From positions 1 through 53,020 of the forward strand of contig JAIQFN010000040.1 in the NCBI GenBank assembly GCA_020073265.1: a stretch of 53,020 nucleotides of DNA, written 5' to 3'. The notes beneath the pieces are model-generated. The model searched no databases. It was not told the origin of the DNA and saw only the letters and a list, made by a program, of their open reading frames with translations. Made by a program: the position numbers and the translations under genes. Every line of letters starts with the position of its first letter. Position 1 is the stretch's first letter. This document shows, in pieces, positions 10,675 through 21,409 of the stretch. The DNA comes from Terriglobia bacterium (GTDB lineage Bacteria; Acidobacteriota; Terriglobia; Bryobacterales; Bryobacteraceae).

Positions 10675-11631
10675 TGAGGCGCCGCACCAGCCCCGAAAAC
10701 AGAACCTTCGCGGTAACTCCGCCGATGGTGACCGTCGGCAGCGTGGGCGTCTCATACAACACGCGGCCGTCGGCGGGCGGATTCTGTCCGGTCCCGAGTG
10801 GCTTGCCTGCCGGGTCGCCGTTGGGTGTCGCCAGGCCCAGCCCGGTCAGATAAAGCACCAGATAGTCGCCAACGGCCGCGGGCTCGCCGCATTGCGTCAG
10901 CGCGCTGGTGCTCGCCGAGCACGCCGGCAATCCCCACTGATCTGCCGACTTCCGGCACGGTGGACGTGCAGCTAATGACGTCCTCGGCGACTTACGCGAA
11001 TTATAAGGAACCTGCAGATCGATCTGCTGCGGAGAAGCGCAGGGCAGCAGGTGAAACAGCGCGCCGCCTCACCGTTGAAGGTGACCTGGACGCCTTCAGA
11101 CTGCGTGGAGGGGAACAGGCTCACCTGGTTGGCGGACGCGCTGCCGAGTCCGTTTGCAAGCAAACTTCCGATGGAGCCGGGCGCGATGGTGCCAGGATTC
11201 GCGAACGAAGAGGCGCGGTCCCTTGCGCTCCCGTGGGCACCGTGAAATTCACCTGGTAGACTCCCACCCCACCCACGGGAATCACCGCGGAATTCACGGT
11301 CGCGCTCACGCCGCCCACCGTCAAAGTCGGCTTGGTTGTAGTCGCGGCGATCGTTGGCGCCTTGCCGGTTGGCGTCGCGGGATTGGTCGGCCCCAGTCCC
11401 ACGGCATAAGCCAGCAGCGTGTCGCCGGAATGCGCGGGCGCGGTGAGACTGATCGGTGTGCTCTGGTTGGCGCCCGTGGATGGGTACGCCGAAGCCAACC
11501 CTGTGCCCGTCCCGTTCTGTGTCTGAAACGCCGGCGCGGTCGCCAGCAGCGTAGTCGGGAACGGCGCCGACGGCGTCCCGTTCACTGTCACCGTGACGGT
11601 CGTCGGGCCCGCCGAAAATCCTGCAGCCAGG
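10675..11631 (-). pseudogene. Relic of a TIGR03437-type (Solibacter paralogous domain) protein
   Basis: Two consecutive repeat-like units of the acidobacterial TIGR03437 family can be read in shifted frames. The upstream unit holds TVTVTVNGTPSAPFPTTLLA and AYAVGLGPTNPATPTGKAPT, then GGVSATVNSAVIPVGG and VGVYQVNFTVPTG. The next holds SEGVQVTFNGEAA, then after a shift QQIDLQVPYN, then TGLGLATPNGDPAGKPLG and PTVTIGGVTAKVLFSGL. At least two frameshifts separate the blocks. Both ends are missing: the upstream end begins right at the alr stop codon and the downstream end decays near 10675. These domains normally form C-terminal parts of secreted beta-rich proteins. Clearly non-functional here. Confidence 0.8.
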
Positions 11632-12774
11632 TCACGCGGCTTCCAGGTAGATGCGTTTGACGCGCGCGTGTATTCCGCACAGCACGCTGTACGAAATGGT
11701 TCCGGCGGTGCGGGCGATCTGCTGCGCGTCAATCGAGAAAGCGCCTTCGGTTCCGAGCAGCGTCACGGCATCGCCCACTTGGAGCGGAGGGCACTGGGTG
11801 ACGTCGATGGTGGTGAGGTCCATGGAGACGGCGCCGATGACGGGAGCGAACTGGCCCTTGGCGATCACGCGGCCCTTGTTGGAGAGCCGGTGCGGGATGC
11901 CGTCGGCATAGCCCGCGGCGAGCACGGCGATGCGCATGGGTTGCGGAGCGCGGAACATGGCGCCGTATCCGACCTGAGCGCCCGCCGGAAGGTCCTTGAC
12001 GGCGACCACCGCGGCCTTCCAGGTGAGCGCCGGGCGGACTTCGAGCAGGCGCGGCGGCGCGGTTCCCTTGGCGACGGGCGAGACGTAGCCATAGATGACG
12101 TGGCCGGGGCGCACCATGCGCTGCCAGGCGTTGCGTCGCCCGTACGCAACCGGCGTGGAGCTGGAGAGGTGGAGAAACGGCGGATTCACGCCGGCGCGCG
12201 CCAGCTCCGAGCAGATCCGGTTGAACACCGCGAGCTGGTCTTCGGTCTGCGAGCTGGCGTAGTTCGCCGACGAGGCCAGGTGCGTCATGAGTCCTTCGAC
12301 GCGCGTGTGCCGGGCGGACGCGATGGCGTTGAGGATCTCGGGCGCGGAGGCGAGCGTGCCCAGGCGTCCCATGCCGCTGTCGACTTTCAAGTGATAATCG
12401 CCGGTGACGCCGCGAGCCGCGGACAAGCGATCCCATTCGTGGATGTCGGCGAGCGAATGAATGACGGGCGTCAGGTTGTAGTCGAACAGGCCGTCGCGCT
12501 CGGCCGGCAGGAAATCGGCCATGACCAGGATTCGCGCGGTGATTCCGCGGTCGCGCAGGATGGCGCCTTCCTCGACGTTCGAGACCGCGAGCCAGCGCGC
12601 GCCTTCAGCGGTGAGTTTGCGGGAGACTTCCACGGCGCCGTGGCGGTAGGCGTCGGCCTTCACCACCGGCATCACTTCGACGCCGGGGCCGACCACGGAG
12701 CGCACGGCATGAAAATTCTCGGCAATCTGGCGGAGCGAGATCTCCACCCAGGATCGGTAGGCGAACGGGCCCAT
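11632..12774 (-). CDS. alr: Alanine racemase
   Basis: A 380-residue PLP enzyme making D-alanine for peptidoglycan. Lys39 in VVKADAYRHG forms the internal aldimine. Tyr270 in VGYGAMFRA is the second catalytic base. HLKVDSGMGRLG (about 128-139) is the conserved barrel strand, and AGYADGIPHRLSN and MDLTTIDV are C-terminal domain motifs. Length matches the family. It begins MGPFAYRSWVEISL, typical of Alr. It stands alone, with the TIGR03437 relic abutting its stop codon. Confidence 0.95.
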   Translation of the reverse strand: MGPFAYRSWVEISLRQIAENFHAVRSVVGPGVEVMPVVKADAYRHGAVEVSRKLTAEGARWLAVSNVEEGAILRDRGITARILVMADFLPAERDGLFDYNLTPVIHSLADIHEWDRLSAARGVTGDYHLKVDSGMGRLGTLASAPEILNAIASARHTRVEGLMTHLASSANYASSQTEDQLAVFNRICSELARAGVNPPFLHLSSSTPVAYGRRNAWQRMVRPGHVIYGYVSPVAKGTAPPRLLEVRPALTWKAAVVAVKDLPAGAQVGYGAMFRAPQPMRIAVLAAGYADGIPHRLSNKGRVIAKGQFAPVIGAVSMDLTTIDVTQCPPLQVGDAVTLLGTEGAFSIDAQQIARTAGTISYSVLCGIHARVKRIYLEAA

Positions 12775-12829
12775 ACATCCATGGTACGGGAGGCAGGGAG
12801 ATCAAAAGGTTCGGGGAAGAAAAACTCGG

Positions 12830-12881
12830 GGACAGACGGATCTGTCCACGCGCGAAGACCTCTCGTCAATGTGGCGAGAGG
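12830..12881. repeat. Two adjacent hairpins between alr and the efflux operon
   Basis: GGACAGA (12830-12836) pairs with TCTGTCC (12841-12847) across a 4-nt loop. CCTCTCG (12859-12865) pairs with CGAGAGG (12875-12881) across 9 nt. They lie just beyond the 3' end of the minus-strand efflux operon and just upstream of alr. No T-run follows, so a role as a terminator is uncertain. Confidence 0.5.
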
Positions 12882-12921
12882 ATATTGCCGCTTGGGACAG
12901 ATTCGTCAGTCCCCGGGTTTT

Positions 12922-13148
12922 TCAGTGCGAGTGCGCTTCGATGCGGTGTTGCACTTCGTGCTCGCATAGCGGCACGTGCAGCTTCTGGAGTACGGTCATC
13001 ATCGGGCACCAGTTGGTGAATGCCGATTGGAACAGGTTCAGGCCGACGAAGCCGGTGAACAGGAACCAGTAGGGGCTTACCCAGTAACCCAGCGCCAGGC
13101 TGAGCATCACGAAAAAGCCGGCGATCATTCGCAGATAGCGATCCACAG

Positions 13149-13152
<4 letters not shown>
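12922..13152 (-). CDS. DUF2892-family small membrane protein (YgaP-membrane-domain like)
   Basis: A 76-residue protein, [20 protein letters not shown] then two close hydrophobic helices (about 8-27 and 29-46), with the motif [12 protein letters not shown] after the second helix and a His-rich tail ([13 protein letters not shown]). This is the DUF2892 inner-membrane module, also found fused to rhodanese in YgaP. The start is firm: AGGAGG precedes it, and its ATG overlaps the pump's TGA stop (ATGA), so the two are translationally coupled. It is the last gene of the efflux operon. The His tail and Cys49 hint at metal or sulfur binding, but this is unproven. Confidence 0.85.
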
Positions 13153-16324
<3,172 letters not shown>

Positions 16325-16328
<4 letters not shown>

Positions 16329-17482
16329 GGCCGCGTCTCCACTCGAGCGCCGTCGGCGAGGCCGGCCGGACGCGGCGAGACAATCTGCTCGCCGGCATGC
16401 AATCCGGAGAGGATCTCCACCAGGTCGCCTTGTTTTTGGCCCGTGGTGACCAGGCGCGTGCGGGCGACGCCATTGTCGGCGACCATCACCGACCGCATTT
16501 GCCCCTGCTCGGAAACGGCTGCGGCGGGTACCACGATGGCTTTGCGCGACCCTCGCGCGAATTGGGCGCGGCCATAGACGCCTGCGCGCAGGTGCGGCAC
16601 CGCGGGCAGATCGATCTTCACCAGGAAGGCTCGCGAGGCCGGATCCACCGAGGGCACGATCTCCGACACGCGCGCCTCGAGCGTGCGGTCGAGCGAGTCG
16701 AGCTTCACCGTGACGGGTTGGCCCACGCGGGTCTGGGCCAGCAGGCCTTCTTCGACGGGAATTTCAAGCCGCAAGGCGCCGGCCTGCTCGATGGTAAGCA
16801 GCGGCGTTCCGGGAGTCGCCAGCGAGCCGGGTTCCACGGGTTTCTCCGTCACGGTCCCCGCGAACGGAGCGTGGATTTGGGCGTAACCGCGCATCACCTC
16901 GGCTGCCGCCACTGCTTCTTCGGCTTGCTGGACTTTGGCGGCCACCTGCGCGCGCCGCGAGATGGTCATGTCGTAGTTGGCCTGCGCGACCTTGCGCTTC
17001 GCGCTCACCTCGTCGTACTCCTGGTCGGAAATGGATTTCTTGTCGTAGAGTTCCTGCATGCGCCGTAGCGTGGTCTTGGCGAGTTCCAGACTGGCTTCGG
17101 CCGCTGCGGCGGCATTCTCCACCTCGGGGCGGGCGCTGAGCGCTTCCTCACGCGCGGCTTGCGCCTGGCGCCAGGCAGCGTCCAGGTCGCGGGAATCCAG
17201 GACCACCAGGAGCTGGCCCGGGCTGACGCCGTCGCCAGTGCGGACCTTCACCTCGCGCACCTGTCCCATGATCTTGCTCGCGAGCACGGCGGACGTCCGG
17301 GCGCGCACGGTGCCGACGGCTTCGTAGATGGAAGGCAGCTCCACCAGATCCGCTCGAACCACCCCGACGGCGACCGAAGGAGACAGTCCAGCAGAGGCTT
17401 CTACCTGTCGTGGACTCTCGCGGCACGCCGTCAGACTGAGAGCCAGCAGCACGGCAGCGGCGATGGGTTTACTTGAGAGCAT
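16325..17482 (-). CDS. RND efflux periplasmic adaptor (membrane fusion protein)
   Basis: A 385-residue lipoprotein. The start at 17482 is chosen because a signal peptide with lipobox ([20 protein letters not shown]) begins there and GGAG lies 6 nt upstream; the frame is open further, but that part only overlaps the TolC gene. Domains: lipoyl/barrel-sandwich halves ([20 protein letters not shown], and [18 protein letters not shown]), an alpha-helical hairpin between them (about 110-180), then beta-barrel and membrane-proximal domains. It bridges the pump to the TolC-like channel. It overlaps both neighbours. Confidence 0.92.
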
Positions 17483-18806
17483 CGGAATCTCCAGAAAGGG
17501 CGCCCGCGGCCAACTCCAGCGCGGTGGCTGCCAGGCGCTGCTCGTAGATGGCGTCGAGGTGATTGGTCTTGGTCTCGAGCGTCGCGGTCTCGTTGCGCAA
17601 CAGCTCGGTGATGGTGGTGAGTCCGGCATCGTAGCGATTCCGCGTGATGCGCAGGCTCTCTTCGGCCTGGGCGACGGCGGCGGCTGCCACGGCGATCCGT
17701 TCCTGGGCGCCCTTCCAGGCCGCGTAGGCGCGCCGGACCTCCAGACGGGCCGCCGAATCGGTGCGCTTCTGCTCGGCCCTGGCGGCAGCGAGCAACTGGG
17801 TCGCCTCTTTGGTGCGGGATCGGTCCTTGCCGCCGTCGAAGACGTTCCACTCGAGCGATGCGCCCACCAGCCAGTTGGCTCCGCCGCGGGTGACGAACCT
17901 TTGCCGGTCGGCTTCGAACGCGCCCAGCGCCGAGATTCGCGGCCACAATGCGGATCGCGCCGCGTCGGACTGCGCCTCAGCCACGCTCACCGCCAGCTCC
18001 GCCTTGCGAGTGTCGGGCGCCTGCTGGATGGCCGACTTGTCGAGTTGCTCGAGATCGGCGTTGGTAAGCGTCGCAGGCGCGAGCGCCGTCGAAAGCTGAT
18101 GCTGCGTTTCAAGCGGCAGCCCCAGCGCGTCGTCGAGTGCGGCGCCGGCCACGTCCAGCGCATAGCGTGCCTGAATCTCGCGCTCTCGCATCGCGGCCAG
18201 GTGGACACGGACCGAGAGCACGTCGGCGTCGGTGGACATCCCGGCCGAGCGAACCGTTTCAGCGTGCTGCAGATCGGCTTCGGCCGACCGGACCGATTCC
18301 TGGGCCACGGCCAGATGTTCCTTAGCCAACACTGCGCCAAAATACGCACCAGCGACGCCGGCAATCACGCCCATGCGCGCCCGACGCTGGTCCTCGCCGG
18401 CAACCTGGCTGCTGAGCTCCGCCGAGTGAACCCCCGACCTGGTAGCGCCGAAGTCGTAGAGCACCTGGTTGACCCTGACCTGCGACTGGAAGTTATTGAG
18501 AAAATTAGGGCTGTTCAGCGCCCCGAGGTCGAAGTTCTCCTGCTTGAACTGATGCTGGGTGAGCAGCGATCCGAAGACAAACACCGGGTTATCGCTGCGT
18601 TGGTAGGATTCGGAGTAGGTCAGCTTGGGCAGCAGACCGCTGCGCGCCGACTGTATCCGGCTCTGAGCGGCGTCCTTGCCGGCGGAACTGGCTTCGATGG
18701 CCGGATTGTGCTCCAGACCCGTCTGGACGGCCTCTGCAAGCGATAGAGGCGACTGGGCCCACAGCCGGGGGAGTCCCGCCAAGGCGATGGCAAGGCTGAT
18801 TTTCAT
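17469..18806 (-). CDS. TolC-family outer membrane efflux protein
   Basis: A 445-residue outer membrane channel subunit. A short signal peptide (MKISLAIALAGLPRLWAQ) fixes the start. The two repeated helical-barrel halves of the OEP family follow, with LSLAEAVQTGLEHNPAI at the N-terminus and LEWNVFDGGKDRSRTKEA (about 290-307) opening the second half. It is the first gene of the operon, ahead of adaptor, pump and DUF2892 protein. Its start codon is only 12 bp from that of the divergent sigma factor. Confidence 0.92.
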   Translation of the reverse strand: MKISLAIALAGLPRLWAQSPLSLAEAVQTGLEHNPAIEASSAGKDAAQSRIQSARSGLLPKLTYSESYQRSDNPVFVFGSLLTQHQFKQENFDLGALNSPNFLNNFQSQVRVNQVLYDFGATRSGVHSAELSSQVAGEDQRRARMGVIAGVAGAYFGAVLAKEHLAVAQESVRSAEADLQHAETVRSAGMSTDADVLSVRVHLAAMREREIQARYALDVAGAALDDALGLPLETQHQLSTALAPATLTNADLEQLDKSAIQQAPDTRKAELAVSVAEAQSDAARSALWPRISALGAFEADRQRFVTRGGANWLVGASLEWNVFDGGKDRSRTKEATQLLAAARAEQKRTDSAARLEVRRAYAAWKGAQERIAVAAAAVAQAEESLRITRNRYDAGLTTITELLRNETATLETKTNHLDAIYEQRLAATALELAAGALSGDSDALK

Positions 18807-18818
18807 TCATCAGCCACG

Positions 18819-19523
18819 ATGCAAACCGGTGGCCAAGGTGACAACAATGGGAACGTGGAGCCGGAAGCACGCCCGGAGGTGTTGCTGGCGCGTCAGTTGC
18901 TGGCGGGCGATGCGGACGCCTTCGACCGGTTCGTCGACCTGTTCCGCTCGCGGATCTTCCAGTACAGCTTCCTGATGTGCGGCCAGCGCGAGGACGCCGA
19001 AGAGGTGGCGCAGGAGACGCTGCTGAAGGTGTTCGAGAACATCGACCAGTTACGCGAGCCGGAACGCGTGAAGGCTTGGGTTTTTCAGATCGCCAAGAAC
19101 GCCTGCCTGATGATGCGGCGCAAGAGCATCTTCGCACCGCGCGAGGAAATTTCGCTCGATGAGCCGGGAGCGCAGATCCGCGATGCGGGAGCGCTGCCCG
19201 ACAGTGAAGTATTGCGGCATGAGCTGCACGACCGGCTCTCGTCCGCGATTCGCGAGCTGCCCCACATGTACCGGGCGGTGCTGCTGCTGCGCGACGTCGA
19301 GGAATTGTCCACCGGGGAGACGGCGAAGATTCTGGATCTCAGCACGGACGTGGTGAAGACGCGGTTGGTGCGCGCCCGCAAGATGATCCGCGCGAAGCTG
19401 GATGCGCCGATCGGGACATTCGAGCCGCAAGACAAGCCCAGGCCATTAGCTCAGGACGTGCGCGACGACATGCTGGCTCTTTATCGCCGTGGGGCGGCCA
19501 ATCGTGGCCGCAGTCGCCTTTAG
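18819..19523 (+). CDS. ECF-type RNA polymerase sigma factor
   Basis: A 234-residue sigma-70 family protein. Region 2 spans about 22-102 (DAFDRFVDLFRSRIFQYSFL, then EDAEEVAQETLLKVFENI and VKAWVFQIAKNACLMMRRK). Region 4 spans about 131-195 (LSSAIRELPHMYRAVLLL, LSTGETAKILDLSTDVVKTR). A linker of about 30 residues joins them. The tail after residue 195 is unusual: the last ten or so codons (AANRGRSRL) fall inside two hairpins of the adjoining array, so the natural C-terminus has probably been extended by inserted repeat DNA. No anti-sigma gene follows. It may control the divergent efflux operon. A GTG at 18856 is an alternative start. Confidence 0.88.
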   Translation: MQTGGQGDNNGNVEPEARPEVLLARQLLAGDADAFDRFVDLFRSRIFQYSFLMCGQREDAEEVAQETLLKVFENIDQLREPERVKAWVFQIAKNACLMMRRKSIFAPREEISLDEPGAQIRDAGALPDSEVLRHELHDRLSSAIRELPHMYRAVLLLRDVEELSTGETAKILDLSTDVVKTRLVRARKMIRAKLDAPIGTFEPQDKPRPLAQDVRDDMLALYRRGAANRGRSRL

Positions 19524-19639
19524 GCGACACTTGCGCCGGCTAAAGCCGGCTGCAGGCAGGATTGCCTGCCCCACTAGCGCAGCCGCCTTTGTAGGCGGCC
19601 TCAGAGCTACTGCTTTTCCCGGCGTCGAGACTCGACACC
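19494..19639. repeat. Array of six short hairpins
   Basis: Six inverted repeats in a row: GCGGCCA/TGGCCGC (19494-19511), GTCGCCT/AGGCGAC (19513-19528), GCCGGC/GCCGGC (19535-19550), GCAGGCA/TGCCTGC (19552-19569), GCCGCCT/AGGCGGC (19582-19599), and GGCGTCGAG/CTCGACACC (19621-19639, one G-T pair). Loops are 1-4 nt. Stem sequences differ, so this is not a simple tandem repeat. The sigma-factor stop codon lies in the loop and right arm of the second hairpin. The array sits between convergent genes and resembles a composite palindromic intergenic element. Confidence 0.7.
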
Positions 19640-19744
19640 ACAGTCGCGCGACATTCAAGTGGGCACGCCGAAAAACGGCAGGACCCACCGCACCAGCGCG
19701 ATGTATCCGGCGAACAGCAGAATTATTTCCAGCCAGGCTGGCAT
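19607..19744 (-). CDS. Tiny membrane ORF with in-frame UGA, possible selenoprotein
   Basis: The ATG at 19744 lies 4 nt after the stop of the OB-fold-like gene, so it is probably translationally coupled. It encodes 29 residues: a hydrophobic helix (LEIILLFAGYIALV, 5-18), then RWVLPFFGVPT, then UGA at 19655-19657. The frame continues with MSRDCGVESRRREKQ to a TAG at 19607-19609, which would give 45 residues with selenocysteine at 30 and Cys35. Downstream of the UGA, nt 16-34 form a GGUGUCGAG/CUCGACGCC hairpin whose loop has G at +24 and U at +25, within the spacing reported for bacterial SECIS elements. Alternatives: a 29-residue peptide ending at UGA, or chance. No selenocysteine machinery is in the window. 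Confidence 0.45.
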
Positions 19745-19748
19745 AGTG

Positions 19749-20162
19749 TCAGGTGCGGCCGCCGCGGCGCGCCCACATCGGCCGGCCGGCGCTGTCTCTG
19801 AGCGTCAGCTTCTTTCCGTCTTTGGTCACTTCTTTCGCGATCATAACGTCGGCACCCGCGACCTTCACTATCGATCCGACGATCTCCACGGTGTCACCCT
19901 TGGCGAATGTGAATCCCTGGTTCTGGATGAAATCAGAAGGTCCCAGGCGAACATCGACCGTTTCCGATTCGGTCTTTACAGTGAGGTGCGTCCCCTGCAT
20001 GCGGCCGCGTTGCGTTTGTTGCACGTCCTGGATCTGGCCGGTGATGGTCTTTTCAGTAGACGGGTCGTAAACCGGCGTTCTCTGTCCCCTGCGAGGCTGC
20101 GCCACAGCGACGGCCAGCGTGAGGGCCATGAAAACGCTGCCAATTTTCAGAATGGACTTCAT
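19749..20162 (-). CDS. Secreted small OB-fold-like protein, unknown function
   Basis: A 137-residue protein with a signal peptide (MKSILKIGSVFMALTLAVAV). The start at 20162 is chosen for the signal peptide and the AAGGAG site 7 nt upstream. The mature part has alternating beta-strand pattern: KTITGQIQDVQQ, THLTVKTESETVDVRLGP, DTVEIVGSIVKVAG, and ADVMIAKEVTKDGKKLTLRD, ending AGRPMWARRGGRT. This looks like a small OB-type barrel, as in periplasmic stress or cofactor-binding proteins. The tiny ORF 4 nt downstream forms an operon with it, suggesting a soluble domain working beside a membrane peptide. Confidence 0.75.
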   Translation of the reverse strand: MKSILKIGSVFMALTLAVAVAQPRRGQRTPVYDPSTEKTITGQIQDVQQTQRGRMQGTHLTVKTESETVDVRLGPSDFIQNQGFTFAKGDTVEIVGSIVKVAGADVMIAKEVTKDGKKLTLRDSAGRPMWARRGGRT

Positions 20163-20323
20163 GGTTGCTACTCCTTCTTGGTCCAAGTGGTCAATCAGCG
20201 CGTCATGCCGCGCCCGCCCACCCTGCGTTTCCTCACCCAAGGCTCGAGCTGGATGACTGAGAATGCTGATTGTCAGCTCTCCCGCAATTTCTAGGATGCA
20301 GTTGCGCGGCCAAAGTGACAGCA

Positions 20324-21403
20324 TTACCTGGCTAGCCGCTCGAGCAGCGCTTCGTATCGATCCGTGACGGCGTCCCAACTGTAGCGCTCAACCACTCGCT
20401 CCATGGCCCGGCGGCTCCACGCGGCGCGATCGGCCTCGGGCATCGCGAGCATCAGGCGCAGCTTCGTGGCCAACTCGCCCGCCTCGAAGGGAATGCCGGC
20501 GCCACCCGCCACTTCGTCGTTCTCGGGCGTATTCAGATACAGCACCAGCGCGCCGCGGCCCATGGCTTCGATCAAGGCCGGGTGCGTTCCACCCACTTCG
20601 GTCGCATGGATGTAGGCGAAGCAGTGCGACAGCAGCTCGTGATAGCCGCGGCTATAGATGGCGCCGGGCATGACCACGCGCGCATCCTTGGTAGCGCGTA
20701 CGCGCTCGATGTAGGCCTGCGCGTAGGGCGCGTCTCCGACCAGAGCCAGCTTGAACGGCGTCTCCACCTGCTCGAAGGCTTCGCGCACCAGCAGCGCGTT
20801 GTTCTCCGGCTCCATGCGGCTGACGTACAGAAAATACCGGCCGCGCTCAAGGCTCAGATGCTGGGGAACGTCCGCGGTGGCGACTCTTCCCGTCTCCGCG
20901 CCGTAAGGAATGAACTCGGACCGCTTGCGATAGCGTTGCAGGTAATATTCGGCGATCTTCTGCGCGTCGGTGACGACGGCGCTCGGACAGAAAGTCGCCA
21001 GGCGCTCGGAAATCAAGTACCAGGTTTTCGCCAGGCGGTTCCACTTCTTGCGCTTGCGTTCCAGGCCGTCGACGTTCAGAGCCACGGGTATTCCGAACAG
21101 GCGCGGCCAGAAAGTAAAGATGGCGTTGGCCGCGTTGCAGTACAGCGCCACATCCGAACGGTGAAAGATCAAATGAACAGTGGAATAAAACGTGTGGACG
21201 ATGGTGTCGAAATACTTGTGCCGCCAGGTAGGAAGATAGATCAACGCAACGCCGCGATAACTGGGCTCGGCAGCGCGCTCGCGGCAATAGACGGTAACGT
21301 GGTGCCCGCGCGCGACGAATCGGGTGGCCAGCTCTTCGGCGAAAGTTTCGAATCCACCGTACCGGGCCGGAATGCCCCGGGTGCCGAGGATCGCGATGCG
21401 CGT
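20324..21403 (-). CDS. DUF1972/GT4-type glycosyltransferase with apparent ACG start
   Basis: The conserved N-terminus of this family, RIAILGTRGIPARYGGFETF, is encoded in frame at about 21400-21341, directly after the previous gene's stop. No ATG, GTG or TTG precedes it; the codon in the Met position is ACG (21403-21401). Starting at the next TTG (21244) would remove 53 residues including this motif. The rest is a GT-B enzyme with a nucleotide-sugar site near GRYFLYVSRMEPENN, then ATEVGGTHPALIEAMGRGALV (E-x7-E type). About 359 residues in full. Likely a rhamnosyl- or similar sugar transferase in surface glycan synthesis. It follows the upstream GT2 gene by 6 nt. Confidence 0.82.
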   Translation of the reverse strand, partial: TRIAILGTRGIPARYGGFETFAEELATRFVARGHHVTVYCRERAAEPSYRGVALIYLPTWRHKYFDTIVHTFYSTVHLIFHRSDVALYCNAANAIFTFWPRLFGIPVALNVDGLERKRKKWNRLAKTWYLISERLATFCPSAVVTDAQKIAEYYLQRYRKRSEFIPYGAETGRVATADVPQHLSLERGRYFLYVSRMEPENNALLVREAFEQVETPFKLALVGDAPYAQAYIERVRATKDARVVMPGAIYSRGYHELLSHCFAYIHATEVGGTHPALIEAMGRGALVLYLNTPENDEVAGGAGIPFEAGELATKLRLMLAMPEADRAAWSRRAMERVVERYSWDAVTDRYEALLERLAR

Positions 21404-21409
21404 AGTTCT

